Shown here piece by piece: positions 33,321-43,829 of a stretch of 64,000 bases of DNA; position 1 is the first letter of the stretch, and each line of letters opens with the position of its first letter. Source of the stretch: Triatoma infestans (taxonomy: Eukaryota; Arthropoda; Insecta; Hemiptera; Reduviidae); the NCBI GenBank assembly GCA_011037195.1, contig JAAEAF010003533.1, forward strand, positions 36,155 through 100,154, in the 5' to 3' direction. The notes under the pieces were generated by a model. It was given only the letters and a program-made list of their open reading frames with translations, had not been told where the DNA came from and ran no database searches. A program made the translations under genes and the position numbers.

Positions 33321-33419
33321 AGTGATTTTTATGTTTTATAATTTTTGATTTATTTTATTATTTGATTTATTTTGATTATGATTATTTAGTATATAATTTT
33401 GTGCACATTAGCGTGTAAA

Positions 33420-33676
33420 AAACCCCTATGGCGCAACAACCCGTGAAGGTCCAAGGCTTGCCAGACGGCGATTTGAATCGGAGGCGTGTGGTAAGCACGC
33501 CGCAGTTCCCACGCCGTTTAGTTCCGACCTTCGCTACCTAGGGCGCTACTCATTGTAGCTTCCCACTTTTTACCACGATGCTGGGTCAACACCGACTTTG
33601 CCTTCACGGGAATCGAACCCTGAATTCTCGCACGAAAGGCGAGTGCGCTAGCCTCTAGACCAACGCGTGAGGACCA
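33420..33676 (-). mobile_element. SINE-A, complete, with 10-bp target duplication
   Basis: Bounded by agcgtgtaaa at 33410-33419 and 33677-33686. Minus-strand reading: tRNA-like head with cgcgttggtctagaggctag (A box) and gggttcgattcccgtg (B box, 33623-33608), then gcaaagtcggtgttgaccca, the gcgtgcttaccacacgc hairpin-like piece, the gccttggaccttcacggg segment and the 3' end gcgccataggggtttttt. About 257 bp. Complete enough to serve as the reference copy for this family in the window. Confidence 0.85.
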
Positions 33677-33744
33677 AGCGTGTAAATATATAATAAATTG
33701 AAATTTCTTCTACACATGAGTGCACTATTTATTTCAATAAAACT

Positions 33745-34090
33745 ACTTACTCACTTACTTACTATGCTCTACAGCCCGATGTGGTCCTTGGCTTCCTCTA
33801 TAACTTTTCGCCTGACCTTCCTGTCGCTCGCCTTCTGTTTCCAATTGTGGACAGCAGCAGCTCCAATGTTCGACGTTGCATCATCGATCCACCTTTTTCT
33901 GAACCGACATCTCCTCCTTAAGCCTATCACTGACAATATTGAGAGCTTTTCCGCATCCGCTCCTCAAGCATTCACTAGACGTACTCCAGCCAATTCATGC
34001 GCCATATTTGACGAAGAGTACAATGTCAATCTCCTTGTACATTTCCGCTATCTGTTGATTTTCCTGGGCCTCCAGACACCATCAACCAGG
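33745..34090 (-). pseudogene. LINE C-terminal tail (RTE-type), broken
   Basis: On the minus strand about 33930-33760 reads RRRCRFRKRWIDDATSN, AVHNWKQKASDR, then EEAKDHIGL and a stop. This is the RGRPxxRWxDDV...xxAxDRxxWR tail typical of arthropod LINEs with an endonuclease-reverse transcriptase ORF (compare 58920-58800). Upstream pieces in other frames (RMNWL, EERM) suggest more of the tail with frameshifts. The 137-residue plus-strand frame over this stretch is its antisense shadow. The 3' end has tandem (taag)-like repeats near 33745-33770. Confidence 0.6.
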
Positions 34091-34513
34091 GTTGGGCCGA
34101 ATGTACAATAAATTTTAATGAAAAATGTAAGTCATATAATTTAGAATCATTTGAAACGTCTAGAACATGTATTTATAATTTGTCCGATGGGTAGTTTGTT
34201 CAGATAGCAATACCTGACTGACTGACTATCATATCAGTTTGAACCGTATTTTAAGTTAATCAAATAAAAGTTTCCAACTCTTTATTGAAAACCTAATTTA
34301 TATAATATTCTCTAAAATATCTAGAAATAATTTAGTTTCTTTCCTATATTTATATATGTAAAGGTCAAGTATTGTCCCAATTATTCTCAATAGTTCGTTT
34401 TAATATTGATGCAAACTATAAACAGACAACCAAAACATTTTATAAATTGTCTTATTCATCACCGAAATTGATAAAAAACTAAAAAAAATTAACGTACACT
34501 TAGTGCTACAATT

Positions 34514-34927
34514 AGCCCAGCAAGGGATGTTTGATGCATGAAGTTACTTGGGTAGTAGCGACCCCACGGGCTACCACAGCTCGGTATAACATGCACTTCG
34601 GTCAGTACAGTACATAATACACTTAAACTACCTACACCCTACTCTTTAGTGACCAGGACAAACATAGTACACAACTTAGGGTTTCCGTTCCTAGTTAATT
34701 GGCGTAAGTTAAAAGTGCGCTGGACTAGCAATGCGGAGGGCCTGGGTTCGAATCCAGCAAGCTGTCCTTAGATTTTCTCTTCCTAGAAGCCTCTACAACT
34801 CATTGTCCGGTGATGGGCATTGTTGTCTGTAGCTAAAGAACACTGTTTGGAGGCCGGCAGTGCACTGAGAACGCTGCGGGGGCCACAATTGAAGTTTCAG
34901 GTCGCAGTGCAATAATCCCCTACAATC
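34514..34927 (+). mobile_element. SINE-B, complete, with 13-bp target duplication
   Basis: Bounded by perfect tagtgctacaatt at 34501-34513 and 34928-34940, so the 414 bp between are one transposed unit. The tRNA-like part (agtgcgctggactagcaatg, then cctgggttcgaatccagc at 34741-34758) lies about 190 bp from the 5' end, not at the terminus. The 5' extension (cttgggtagtagcgacccca ...) also occurs at 4290-4530. The body includes tctcttcctagaagcctcta and gtgcactgagaacg; the 3' end is aataatcccctacaatc. Confidence 0.85.
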
Positions 34928-34949
34928 TAGTGCTACAATTTTAGTAAAC

Positions 34950-35770
34950 TATATAATTAATTAAGGAAAAAAATAATAATATTTTTTTTTATCATTAATA
35001 TTCTTCCTTGTTGTCATTAAGTGAATTGGAAAGATGAAAAAGTAATAATATTAGCTGCCTTACATTCAGACATTAACAGTTCATTCAGTTCTCTACATAA
35101 AACTAACCAATCTCCTTCAATTATAGTCAGAAATCTCATTCACTACTTTTTTTTTTTTTAATATAATGAATTTCTAAGTTGTTTTTCATTTATATAATTT
35201 AAATGTTTATTAAAATAGCATGAATATAGAGATCGTTATCTGAATGAGAGAAGGTGTGGGTGTGGTATTAATTGAGTTGTTTCTCCATTTATAATAATAA
35301 TTATTATTATTAATTTTGATAAGAATAAGATATTATATAAATAAAAATAAAATAAAAATAATCTTTTTTATTAAAGTAAATATTATGGGAAGTTATTTAT
35401 TGCTAATTATAAATGTTTTAAATAAAACAAAATTTAGTTAATACACAACTGATATTATTTTTAAACAATAAGAAATCAAACTAATAGCAATATATTAAAA
35501 ATGCGCCTTTGAGATTGGTTATCATAATATTTGTTGCTTTTCTTTTTCTTTCTTAAATCAAATGTACATATAATTTTTCCTTTTCCTAGTTAATACCTAA
35601 CGATTATTTTTATCTGAAACATTTTTCAAAAAAAAAAAAAAAAAAAATTATTTTACTTAACAGTGGAATTCGTGGAGTTAAATTTCAAAGATATGAGGTT
35701 GGTTATAAGTTATACGCGTGTTTTTCATATCCCTGCCTGCTTAAGTTAGTAGGTTAGTAAGTGCCATATT
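34950..35770. other. Very AT-rich unassigned stretch
   Basis: Runs such as aataataattattattatt (35294-35312) and an A-run at 35629-35647. No coding potential. Confidence 0.5.
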
Positions 35771-36954
35771 TTTACTTTCTCTTATTGCTGTAAGGAATGC
35801 GAAATGTGACAAATTTTTGATTTCGAAATTTCACCGGATATACACGTTTTGAGATCCCCTGAATACAAAAAAAGTGTTTTTTTAAGAAAATGGCCTCTGT
35901 GTGCATGTGTTTGTATATGAACAGCATATATCAGAAACGAAAAATTGTAGTAAATTTAAAACTTAAAATTCCGTTTGAGTATCACCATGGGATCTGACAG
36001 TATGTTATCTGTCAAAATTCCTCAACCGGAAGCATCACTTTTCAAAGTTTTTTTTTTTTTTTTTTTTTGCGATTTTTCTCAAAAATAGCTCCCACAATTT
36101 TCTAATTTTCTTGAAACTTGTTATATCAACTAAAGCTACACTTTTATTTGAAACATTTCACTGGAAAAATTCATTTAAGGGCAGTTATGGTGGAGGGGCA
36201 GTGTTAGGTTTTTTATCTAAAGTGCTAATTCAGTTTATTAGACAATTCTGTCATCTAAATAATGTTAAATTAGATTTGAATATGTTGTTGAAATGCCGAG
36301 TTAAAAAAAAAAAATCGGATAACCGGAAGTGCCTTTTTACGTTACCACTTTGCTAAATAATTTTTTTCACATTTTTGCAAATGTTCTCAAAAACAGCTCC
36401 GACAATTTTCTTGAAACATAATATATAAATTAATCATACAAAGATCTACAACTTTTATTTAAAACATTTCTCTGGGATAATTCACTTAAGGGTACTTTTA
36501 GGGGAGTTGTGGGGTTATGTTTTTCTTTAAAGTGTTATCATAGTTGATTGATTATACAATTCTATCACCCAAAGAAAATTAATTAGAAATAAATAGATGG
36601 CCAGAATTACGAGTTTCAAGGAAATTAGTAAACCGGAATTGCGCTTTTACTGAACAGTTGTTCAGTTTTCGACGAATTTCAATTAGTAAACCGGAAGTGC
36701 GCTTTTACTGAACATTTTGTCAGTTTTCGACGAATTTCAATTAATTTGGTACACAAACTATAAAATTTGCCATATAACACACTCCCAGAATAAATATCCC
36801 GGGGGTGTGGGGAACTAGGATTCGTGATTCTGCAAAATAAAATACACCCAGTAAATGTCAAAGCACACTTAGTAAAATGTTACATATATTCTGAAAAGCA
36901 TATACAGTAAATGGTTGCTATGACCAATCTGTTCGCTCAGGGAGTGACACAGAT

Positions 36955-37165
36955 TGTCAATCGTCGCTCGTCGAGTAGAGTGGCCTGGCCCTCTTGCCTA
37001 GCGCACACTACTTATCGGTGATCGTTGTACGAACAAACGGCCTGGCTCTCCTGCCTAGCGCAGATGTCTTGAAACGGTGATCGCTGGATGAGTAAACGGC
37101 CTGGCTCTCTTGCCTAGCGCAGATGCTCTGAGAAGTTAGTTAAGGGCCTGCCTAGCTAGCGCCAA
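36955..37165. repeat. Minisatellite inside the solo LTR, period 57-59 bp
   Basis: The string ggcctggc followed by tctcctgcctagcgcagatg or a close variant begins at 36982, 37039 and 37098, with a shortened fourth unit at 37145. Between them is a conserved cggtgatcg piece. Confidence 0.75.
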
Positions 37166-37194
37166 AACTATTAGAAGAGTTTCTAATCGCTGAG

Positions 37195-37241
37195 TACTTC
37201 TCTCTCCCTGATTATTCTGGTCGTGGATGGCCCCTTATATA
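37195..37241 (-). promoter_or_regulatory. TATA-type promoter of the solo LTR
   Basis: Minus-strand TATATAAGGGG at 37241-37231, followed within 25-45 bp by an AATCAGGGAG and agtactcagcg region that could hold the start site. A TATA box in this setting is usual for the U3/R junction of an LTR. Confidence 0.4.
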
Positions 37242-37503
37242 CGATTCTGAGGTGGTAGGGATGGTGTCCAGTAGGCGGGTCTAGCCGGTGAAAGTTCTCC
37301 CCTCTGTAGTGGAGTAGGAGAGTCCTAGTGTAGTGGGGGTGTGCCTCCCTAGTGAAAGGTCCACTTGGTGCAAACCTGGTGGCCGGGCGGAGAACTGTTG
37401 TTACAGCCAATTATAATTTTGAAAACTGGAGTAAGAGAAAGTTGTGTGAGTGTTTCACATCAGATTTTTTTTTTTTTTATGTTACTCAATTCTTTAATTA
37501 AAA

Positions 37504-37590
37504 TTCAATATTCAATATTGATATATTCAATATTCAATATTCAATTCAATATTGATTCAATATTGAATATACAACTCATATACTACTTTC
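37504..37590. repeat. TTCAATA-type short tandem array
   Basis: Repeated ttcaatatt / attcaata units over about 65 bp, followed by actttctcttact at 37583, a short HINE-like 5' end piece. Confidence 0.65.
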
Positions 37591-37699
37591 TCTTACTAAA
37601 GTTCACACAATTACAAAATAAAACAATGTTTCTTCATCTTGAAATATATACCTCAAAATTAAGTTGTGTAATGGAATAAACAATTCACTGATGTAACCA

Positions 37700-38100
37700 C
37701 CTCAAAAAAGCGTTGGTGACTCCATGTCACTAATACTAGCCACATCGGTGATATGCTCGTTTCCAAAGACTTCTTAGGTCCATCTATACGGTACGGATAA
37801 ATGGATTACAGAGATGTGTCTAGCTCCAATCAAGAGATAGAAAAAGTCACATTTTAGATCGGGGAATTTCAGAGCTTTGGTCAGTCTAAAAATCTACAAA
37901 TCAAGTATCCAATATACTAAAATCCACTTTCATATTAATTTAAAAGCCACTATTCTTAGCTAAAATCAGCATTCAAGAAGCATTCTACAAAATGAGGAAC
38001 AATCTGCAAGCGTCGTTCAGAAACTCACTACAAAGATCACCACTCAAAGTGTTAGACCGAGCAATCACTTCTAAGAAGTAATTAGCTGTTCTCCATTCCA
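37700..38100. repeat. Rep-4 dispersed repeat, copy 1 (unclassified)
   Basis: Shares ccatctatacggtacggat and ggaatttcagagctttggtc plus agtctaa with 46380-46490 (cctatacggtacgat, atctcaaggctttagtc agtcta) in the same order and spacing. There is no frame. Nature unknown. Confidence 0.4.
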
Positions 38101-38164
38101 GCAAGTTACTAAAAAAGCTAACCAAACTAGCCACTAGCTATCCCAATCGATTTAGCTAAAACTA

Positions 38165-38295
38165 GTAAAATGTTATTGGTGTGATGTGTTGTAGTGTAGT
38201 GGTTTGTGGCGTGAGCGGTTTAGTAAAGGGCTTGTGAGTATATATGTTTATGAGAGAAGTATTAGCAATAATCAACAGAGCACCACCACTAAAAA
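38165..38295 (-). repeat. Rep-2 3' end, inverted piece
   Basis: Minus-strand reading gives the Rep-2 right end: ctcacaagccctttactaaa, ccgctcacgccac, then tgtagtgt. Confidence 0.6.
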
Positions 38296-38364
38296 TAATC
38301 ATATTATTCTCTAAAAAAATTTAATCTTTACAATATCACAATCATATGCTTATAAGTATACTGA

Positions 38365-38835
38365 AGCTAGTGTGATGGATGCAAGAAACTTGAAATAATA
38401 TTAATTTTTAAATAAATCTAAATTATCAAAATATGTTGCAAAAGGACCAGCCAGGTAATACAAGTACAGTTACTAGGAATGTCCAAGAACCTTTATGGCT
38501 TTGTTCTATCCCCTTCTCCTCACAAGAGAGGCACTAAACGGACAAAGAGAAGAGATATTTTAAGACAGACTCGTTCTAGCTACCAAGTTGAAACATCAGA
38601 GCCAGTATCAAGTTTTAAGAGTTTATTCCAATTAAATTATATGCATATTGTTGTAATAATCTAAAGTAACTTAAATTCTATTAGAGAATATATCTTTTGA
38701 AAAACAGTGTGACTTCTTTATTATTGCTAACACTGCTTCTCTTTTAAACTACATATTTACAAGCCCTTCATACAAATCCGCTCGTGCTACACAACCAGCT
38801 ACCACATATACATCATCCACACCATTACATTACAC
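38365..38835 (+). repeat. Rep-2 dispersed repeat, copy 3
   Basis: Starts with agtgtgatggatgcaagaaa (38369) as at 50034, shares gtttattccaatta and aaaacagtgtga with the 50.9-51.0 kb part, and ends with acaagcccttcatacaaatc. The 61-residue frame at 38479 is not supported as a gene. Confidence 0.65.
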
Positions 38836-38839
38836 TAGC

Positions 38840-39020
38840 TAGATTGATTTAACTTAACCTGGCATTGATGTCTACTCGAAGAATGTCTGATTCAGACTGT
38901 GTAAAGAATGCCCTGTTCTTACAAAACAGTTGGCCAAATGGCATTGTATTAGCCTAACGGATTCTTGTGCCTTTGTCTCTTTAATAGCAATGACCTAAAT
39001 TATAGTACCTGACTCTTTTC
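38840..39020 (-). repeat. Rep-2 related segment, inverted
   Basis: Its reverse complement gives cacagtctgaatcagacatt (compare 8700-8722) and aagagacaaaggcacaagaa (compare 160-182), so this is a Rep-2 piece facing the copy to its left. Confidence 0.5.
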
Positions 39021-39175
39021 ACTGCACTAAGATACATTTAAAATATTGACAAAATTCTATTTTTCAAAACTATTATTTTTGCTGGGTTGTTTAAACTCCA
39101 ATTAATTTTGAACCAGTTTTCAGCCTGAGTTTTTATTATATATTACATATATATATATAAAAAATACATTCGTTA

Positions 39176-39214
39176 CTGTGACGTTTCGGCTATACACTCG
39201 CCATTATCAAACAG
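39176..39214 (-). ncRNA. Hammerhead-like motif, left arm of the palindrome
   Basis: Minus strand: CTGT (helix I), TTGATAA (two changes from CUGANGA), a T, GGC...GCC hairpin, GAAACGTC, then ACAG pairing with CTGT. The core changes would probably abolish cleavage. The right arm has the same arrangement on the plus strand at 39587-39625 with TTGATAT. Confidence 0.3.
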
Positions 39215-39586
39215 TTTAATTCTGATGTTTAGAACGTAATTTTTTCCAATTTAGTCGTTTTATATTTTTCTAATCAGTTTTAAATACATCGTTATTTTAT
39301 TATATTTTTGTATTTTTTTATATATTTTTTTCTTTTTTTGCATAAGAATTATGTTGTTGTGTTAATTTCTTTAATTACCACGTGGTTAAAGAAAAATATG
39401 ACGCAGATATAGTTAAATTTCCAAATGTATTAAAGAAATTAACACAACAACATAATTCCTATGCAAAAAAAGAAAAAAATCTAAAAAAAATACAAAAATA
39501 TAATAAAAACGATGTATTTAACAACTGATTAGCAAAATATAAAACGACTAAATTGGAAAAAATTACGTTGTAATATCAGAATTAAA

Positions 39587-39625
39587 CTGTTTGATATTGG
39601 CGAGTGTATAGCCGAAACGTCACAG
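39587..39625 (+). ncRNA. Hammerhead-like motif, right arm of the palindrome
   Basis: Plus strand: CTGT, TTGATAT (mutated core), GGC...GCC hairpin, GAAACGTC and ACAG. Helix III is the self-complementary ACGT. Confidence 0.3.
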
Positions 39626-39719
39626 TAACAAATGTATTTTTATATATATATGTAATATATAATAAAAACTCAGGCTGAAAACTGGTTCAAAATTAATTGG
39701 AGTTTAAACAACCCAGGAA

Positions 39720-41030
39720 AATTAAATAAGATTCTAACAGCCTACAGGAAAAAAACATATAAACCAAGATTATTTTTGTATTTCTTTCTTCCACTACACT
39801 AGCAACAGTACTAACTACATTACTATTAAAGCTATCAAGAAGCCAATTTCAATGTAGTTGTAATAATAGCAAAGAAATTTGATTTCATTAATATAAAGTA
39901 ATCATGTAATAGCCACAAAATTGATTTCTATATTCAAATCTGATTATACTATGTTGAGTTGACCCAGTATTTCAAAACAAAACTAAACTTTGCACCAACA
40001 GTCAAAGAAGAAATAGAATCTATAGAAGGAATCGCAGTTATATTTCTGGCTGATGAAAATTAGAAAATAATCAAATTTATATGTGTATAATTAGTGCAAA
40101 CCAATGAAATAATAATTTTTTTTGTAATTTTTTTTTTTAATTGCACAAACTCATGTCTACAAAACCTTTTCATTTAAAACCTTTAATGCAGCTATATTGT
40201 CTGTTCATTTCAGAGATTTTATGGTGAATACTGGCTCAATGAATGATTAAATCGGTTTTCAATTAAATTATCATTTATTTATCTTTTTTTGAGCTGATTT
40301 TGATATTGATTCTATTTTAACCTATTTTAACTATTTTTACACGTTTGTACTTGTAAATAAAAATGATTTTTATTATTCTCTTTTCTCTCTTGATTCTGAA
40401 TTACTGATAATAAGTTATGCTCATGGTAATCTCGTTAGTAAGTAGTACCTAACAATTGAGAGAATGTACGCACACTAAGTCCGATGATCAAGCAGGAAAA
40501 AGAGAAGAAGAAGGTTCATTAAAGAAGGTTTTAAAGTCGTGGTGAGAGACTTTACATTATCTTTAAGTAAAGATCAGCTTTAGCTCTTGGACAACGTCAC
40601 GAAAGAGTCGGTGGCTTTAATGATTGTATATAATATACAGTAAGGGGTCAAACTAGGATGCCAATGGGTCGCAGGTATCTAATATATTATAAAACAAGCC
40701 ACAATTCACTAGGCAGGTCAATAGTTCAATAGAGTAAACTTATATAAATCTATGGGCAACCATAGAAATTAGAAGTATTTATTGTTTTTAAACTTGTTTT
40801 AATTAGATTAATGCTGGTTCGCACCGACCTTATACATTATTTATGTAATTAATTAATGTAATTAACTTTATAAAAATTAAAAGAATTTATTTTTTTTGTC
40901 TATTATTATTTATTGAATTAGTGTTACTATCGTATTTTGGATTATTAATATCATGTAAGACTAATTTTATATATTTAATGACTCGGGCTACGTATGTTTA
41001 ATTTGTAATCAACGATTAACCTAGAAATGT
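39720..41030. other. Unassigned AT-rich stretch
   Basis: No repeat or frame recognised. Confidence 0.45.
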
Positions 41031-41037
41031 CTACCAT

Positions 41038-41680
41038 CCCTTACTCCAATAAAAGAAAGCATTACGATCGTGTAAAGTTTTCGAAATTGAATTGTCATCG
41101 TAAAGACAATTTCTGAGCTTCTCTGATCCCATAAAACATGCTTTTAGCGGATCAGTGTGTATATATGTGTGTTTTGGGGGAAAAAGCGAAAAATTACAGG
41201 AAGTTTAAACTTGGCATTTCTTTACATAATACCAACTCATCAATCACGAAGGTTTTAGTCAAAATCTATCAACCGGAAGTCGATTTTACAAGTGTTTTTT
41301 TGTTTTCTTTTTTACGCGATTTTCTAAAAAAATGACTTCAAGAATTTTCTTTAAACTTTCCTCTATACCATTAATACGTAAACATTTTTGTTTGAATCAA
41401 TTTTCCCGGAAGTGTTTCAAGTAACACTTCAGTACAGTGTACGGTTCTATCACCATAATTATTCAGCCCAGAACTACCAATTGAGTGAGATTTTTTTTTT
41501 TTTTTTTTTTTTGACCAAGTTTCAAATGTGATAGGCTTATATTTGTGAAGTCAATATTCATATAAAAAAAAATCATTATAATCCGTTTTCAAATAAATTT
41601 CAAAAACTTAGAAATTTATTCTGCAAATCACACTTTCAGATTAACCAAATTTCTTCAAATTTGGTTTTATAAATTAAAGA
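41038..41680 (+). mobile_element. HINE-like element, decayed
   Basis: cccttactcc at the start, attacgatcgtgtaaagttt, cttttagcggatcagtgtgt, caaccggaagtcgattttac, cgcgattttctaaaaaaatg and tttaaactt follow the family order with heavy divergence. The 3' subterminal repeat is not recognisable. Confidence 0.55.
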
Positions 41681-41744
41681 AGCACTGGAGGGAAACGGAG
41701 TGGTGTCCTCCAGGATAACAGATTTGTAAAAGTATAAGATAGAG

Positions 41745-43163
41745 CGAGTTACTGAAATATGGCGGAAGGAAGATCATATCTCTGTTGATAAGGCTGAAGA
41801 ACCTTATTCTGGCCGGACGGTAGATACCTGAAGAAATGAAGCTAGGATACATAACTCCCATCCACAAGAAATGGAACAGAAACAACTGCGCGAACTATAG
41901 AGGGATATGTGTCATCAACCCACTTGCTAAACTATTAAGTAAGATTATTAAGACAAACCTGGAAGAAGATTTTATGACGTCCGAAGAACAGTGTGGTTTC
42001 CAAAGTGGCCGATCCTGTATAGACCATATTTTCACGGTTAGGCAAATCACAGAAAAGCATGCAGCCAAATATAAGCAAGTGGAGATGGTTTTCGTAGATT
42101 TGGAAAAAGCATACGACAGCATCCCGAGAAGCCGCCTTTGGCAAGCGCTAAGGGAAGCTGGAATACAATTATCTGTGATTGCAGTGATTCAAAGATTTTT
42201 ATGAAGGAAAAAATGTTCTGTTAAAATAGGTTTGCAAACTTCCAAAGCCTTCAGCACTACCAAAGGTTTACTGCAAGGATGCTGCATGTCTTCCACTCTA
42301 TTCAAGATCTACCTAGATGTGGCTTTAAAAGAATGAAGAAGAAAATGCCATCAAATGGGTTTAAAAGTGAGAGATAACTTTTATGTGAGCAGCCTGCTAT
42401 TTGCGGATGACCTGGTAGTATTGGCGCAGGATGTGGAGGATGCGGATTATAAGCTGAGACCTGGGGCCTCGATATCAATCTCAGCAAAACAGAACATCTC
42501 ACTGAAGCCCAGGACAAGATAGAGCTCGGCCCTGATCAACTAAAGATAACACGCAGCTTCAAGTATCTGGGATCCATAGTCGAAAATGGAGGTGGTTCGA
42601 GATTAGAGGTGGACAGAAGAATAAGGGAAGGGAAAAGAGTAATAGGACTGCTCAATACGATGCTCTGGAGTAAAAATATTTCAATGAGCACTAAGCGTCT
42701 TATATGCAGCACCGCTTTTGAAAGTATAGTTCTGTACGGTGCAGAAACCTGGACCCTTAATAAACATGAAAGAAGAAGATTGTTAGCCACCGAAATGGAC
42801 TACTGGAGAAGATCGGCAAGAAATCCAGAAAAGATAGATTAAGGAACGTGGATATCAGAAATGAGCTACAGGTAAATGACAATATCCTCCAGGCAATAGA
42901 ATTAAAACAACTGAAATGGTTTGGACACTTGCTTATGTTAGAAGATGACCGAATACCGAAGCAGTGTTTGATTGGGAAATAAAAGGAAGGAGGAAAAGAG
43001 GGAGACCCAGAACAAGGTGGGAGGAAGGAGTTAAAGAGGCTATGACCGGATACGGTCTAACAGAATCGGATGCTCATGATAGAGATAAATGGAGAAACCA
43101 GCTTGAGTCGAGAGGAACTACGTAACGTAGAATACCTTTAAAAAAAATAATAATAATAAAAAA
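41745..43163 (+). mobile_element. 5'-truncated RTE-type LINE with 11-bp target duplication
   Basis: Flanked by ataagatagag at 41734-41744 and 43164-43174. The 3' end runs into (taa)n with A-runs (43141-43163). The element contains the RT from the fingers/palm region to the C-terminal tail; the endonuclease and start are missing. Length is about 1.42 kb. Confidence 0.75.
41755..43125 (+). pseudogene. Reverse transcriptase of the RTE-type LINE, broken
   Basis: 41836-42204: KLGYITPIHKKWNRNNCANY, RGICVINPLAK, EEQCGFQSGRSCIDHIF, VEMVFVDLEKAYDSIPR (first catalytic Asp in VDLEKAYD). After a frameshift, LLFADDLVV (about 42399-42425) is the catalytic FADD box. 42609-42842 has LYGAETWTLNKHERRRL, the post-RT region, and 42843-43110 in other frames gives LKWFGH, then GRRKRGRPRTRWEEG and DRDKWR, the usual C-terminal tail. 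The first residues before 41836 read KYGG...LLIRL, also RT. At least three frameshifts or stops. Related sequences are annotated in arthropods as endonuclease-reverse transcriptase. Confidence 0.8.
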
Positions 43164-43174
43164 ATAAGATAGAG

Positions 43175-43605
43175 GGACTTGGAATATCTTCTCACCTTGA
43201 GTAGGATACAATTGAGGGTCCTAGATAGATGTATTAGCTAGACACGTTTGGGTAGCTAGTAATTTACACAAAATAGGCAGGTTCTCTAATCCTGAGTGTC
43301 AGAATTTGACGACGGAATCAGGGAAACGGTATATATCACTATCTTGGTCAGTATCCCCCGTTTCACCAATACTAGGTCCCGCATATTTTGGACGGCAACA
43401 CTCTCCAGGGAATGCTTGAGGGCGTTGGAGATTAAGTATATTTTAGTATATGTACCGCCGAAGCGAGATTAACGATATCTTAAGACATTGCAGTCAGATC
43501 GGTTGGGTGGATTCTTAGAAATGGCTCCTTTTTTTTTTATGAACGGATAAGATTCAGTCACATTGGCTTAGATCCCATGCTTTCGGGCCATTAATAATAA
43601 TAATA
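43175..43605. other. Less AT-rich stretch, possible LINE 3' remnant
   Basis: The sequence on either side of the RTE-type LINE (41680-41744 and 43164-43605) would have been continuous. It ends in gggccattaataataataat, a (taa)n tail like that of the R1-like LINE at 32950, which suggests an older LINE 3' end. No convincing coding motif could be read. Confidence 0.3.
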
Positions 43606-43615
43606 AGTGTAATTA

Positions 43616-43829
43616 GGGAATGGATTAGCTGTTAGCACTTTGGACTCCCACGTGGAGGGCCTGGGTTCGAGTCCAGCTGTACTGCCCTTAGATTTTTTCT
43701 TCCTAGGATTCCCTATAGCTCATTGCCCGGTGATGGACAGTTTCTCTGCAGCGAGAGAACACTGTCCGGAAGCTGGCAGTGCACTGAGAAGGCTCCGGGC
43801 GCCTTAATTTCAAAAATAATAATAATAAT
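43616..43829 (+). mobile_element. SINE-C/B-type SINE with 9-bp target duplication
   Basis: Flanked by gtgtaatta at 43607-43615 and 43830-43838. tRNA-like head with ggattagctgttagcacttt (A-box side) and gcctgggttcgagtccagc (B box), body tttttcttcctaggattccc, gcccggtgatggacag, gcagtgcactgagaaggctc, and 3' end gggcgccttaatttcaaaaa followed by (taa)n. It lacks the 5' extension of SINE-B. Confidence 0.8.

Larger units (their letters stand above)
36773..37405 (-). mobile_element. Solo LTR (Ty3/Gypsy-like) with 4-bp target duplication
   Basis: Precisely interrupts a known repeat and is flanked by gcca on both sides (36769-36772, 37406-37409). On the minus strand it starts tgtaacaacagttctccgcc and ends gtgttata (a mutated ACA end), and carries a TATATAAGGGG promoter at 37241-37231. 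It is GC-rich compared with its host and includes a 57-59-bp tandem repeat. No internal coding region or second LTR is present, so it is most simply a recombination product. Host gene frames called inside (37183-37410 minus) are not supported. Confidence 0.65.
35774..37466 (+). mobile_element. HINE-like element split by a solo LTR
   Basis: 5' repeat actttctcttattgct (slightly mutated) at 35774 and 3' repeat ggagtaagagaaagt at 37428-37442 followed by gtgtgagtgtttcacatcag and a T-run. Two modules are present. A 60-bp internal tandem duplication (aattagtaaaccgga... twice) lies at 36621-36735. The sequence breaks at 36772 and resumes at 37406, with the solo LTR between. Confidence 0.7.
39083..39715. 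mobile_element. Long near-perfect palindrome (foldback element)
   Basis: The two arms, about 39083-39375 and 39430-39715, are inverted copies with few differences: tgggttgtttaaactcc at the left end against ggagtttaaacaaccca at the right, and the tgacgtttcggctatacact block against agtgtatagccgaaacgtca. The loop holds about 60 bp around taccacgtggtta, itself a palindrome. Each arm holds a hammerhead-like motif. There is no coding sequence. High arm identity suggests a recent event. Confidence 0.8.

Noticed and set aside
33698..34111. 137-residue plus-strand frame
   Set aside because: Antisense of a LINE C-terminal tail that reads on the minus strand with family motifs.
37183..37410. 75-residue minus-strand frame in GC-rich DNA
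   Set aside because: Falls in the solo LTR between its start and TATA box and has no protein motif.
33411..43690. tRNA-like sequences with A and B boxes (for example 33608-33660, 34741-34758, 43655-43673)
   Set aside because: They do not form full cloverleaves, are followed by repeat-family bodies and poly(A)/(taa)n tails, and have target duplications, so they are SINE heads, not tRNA genes.
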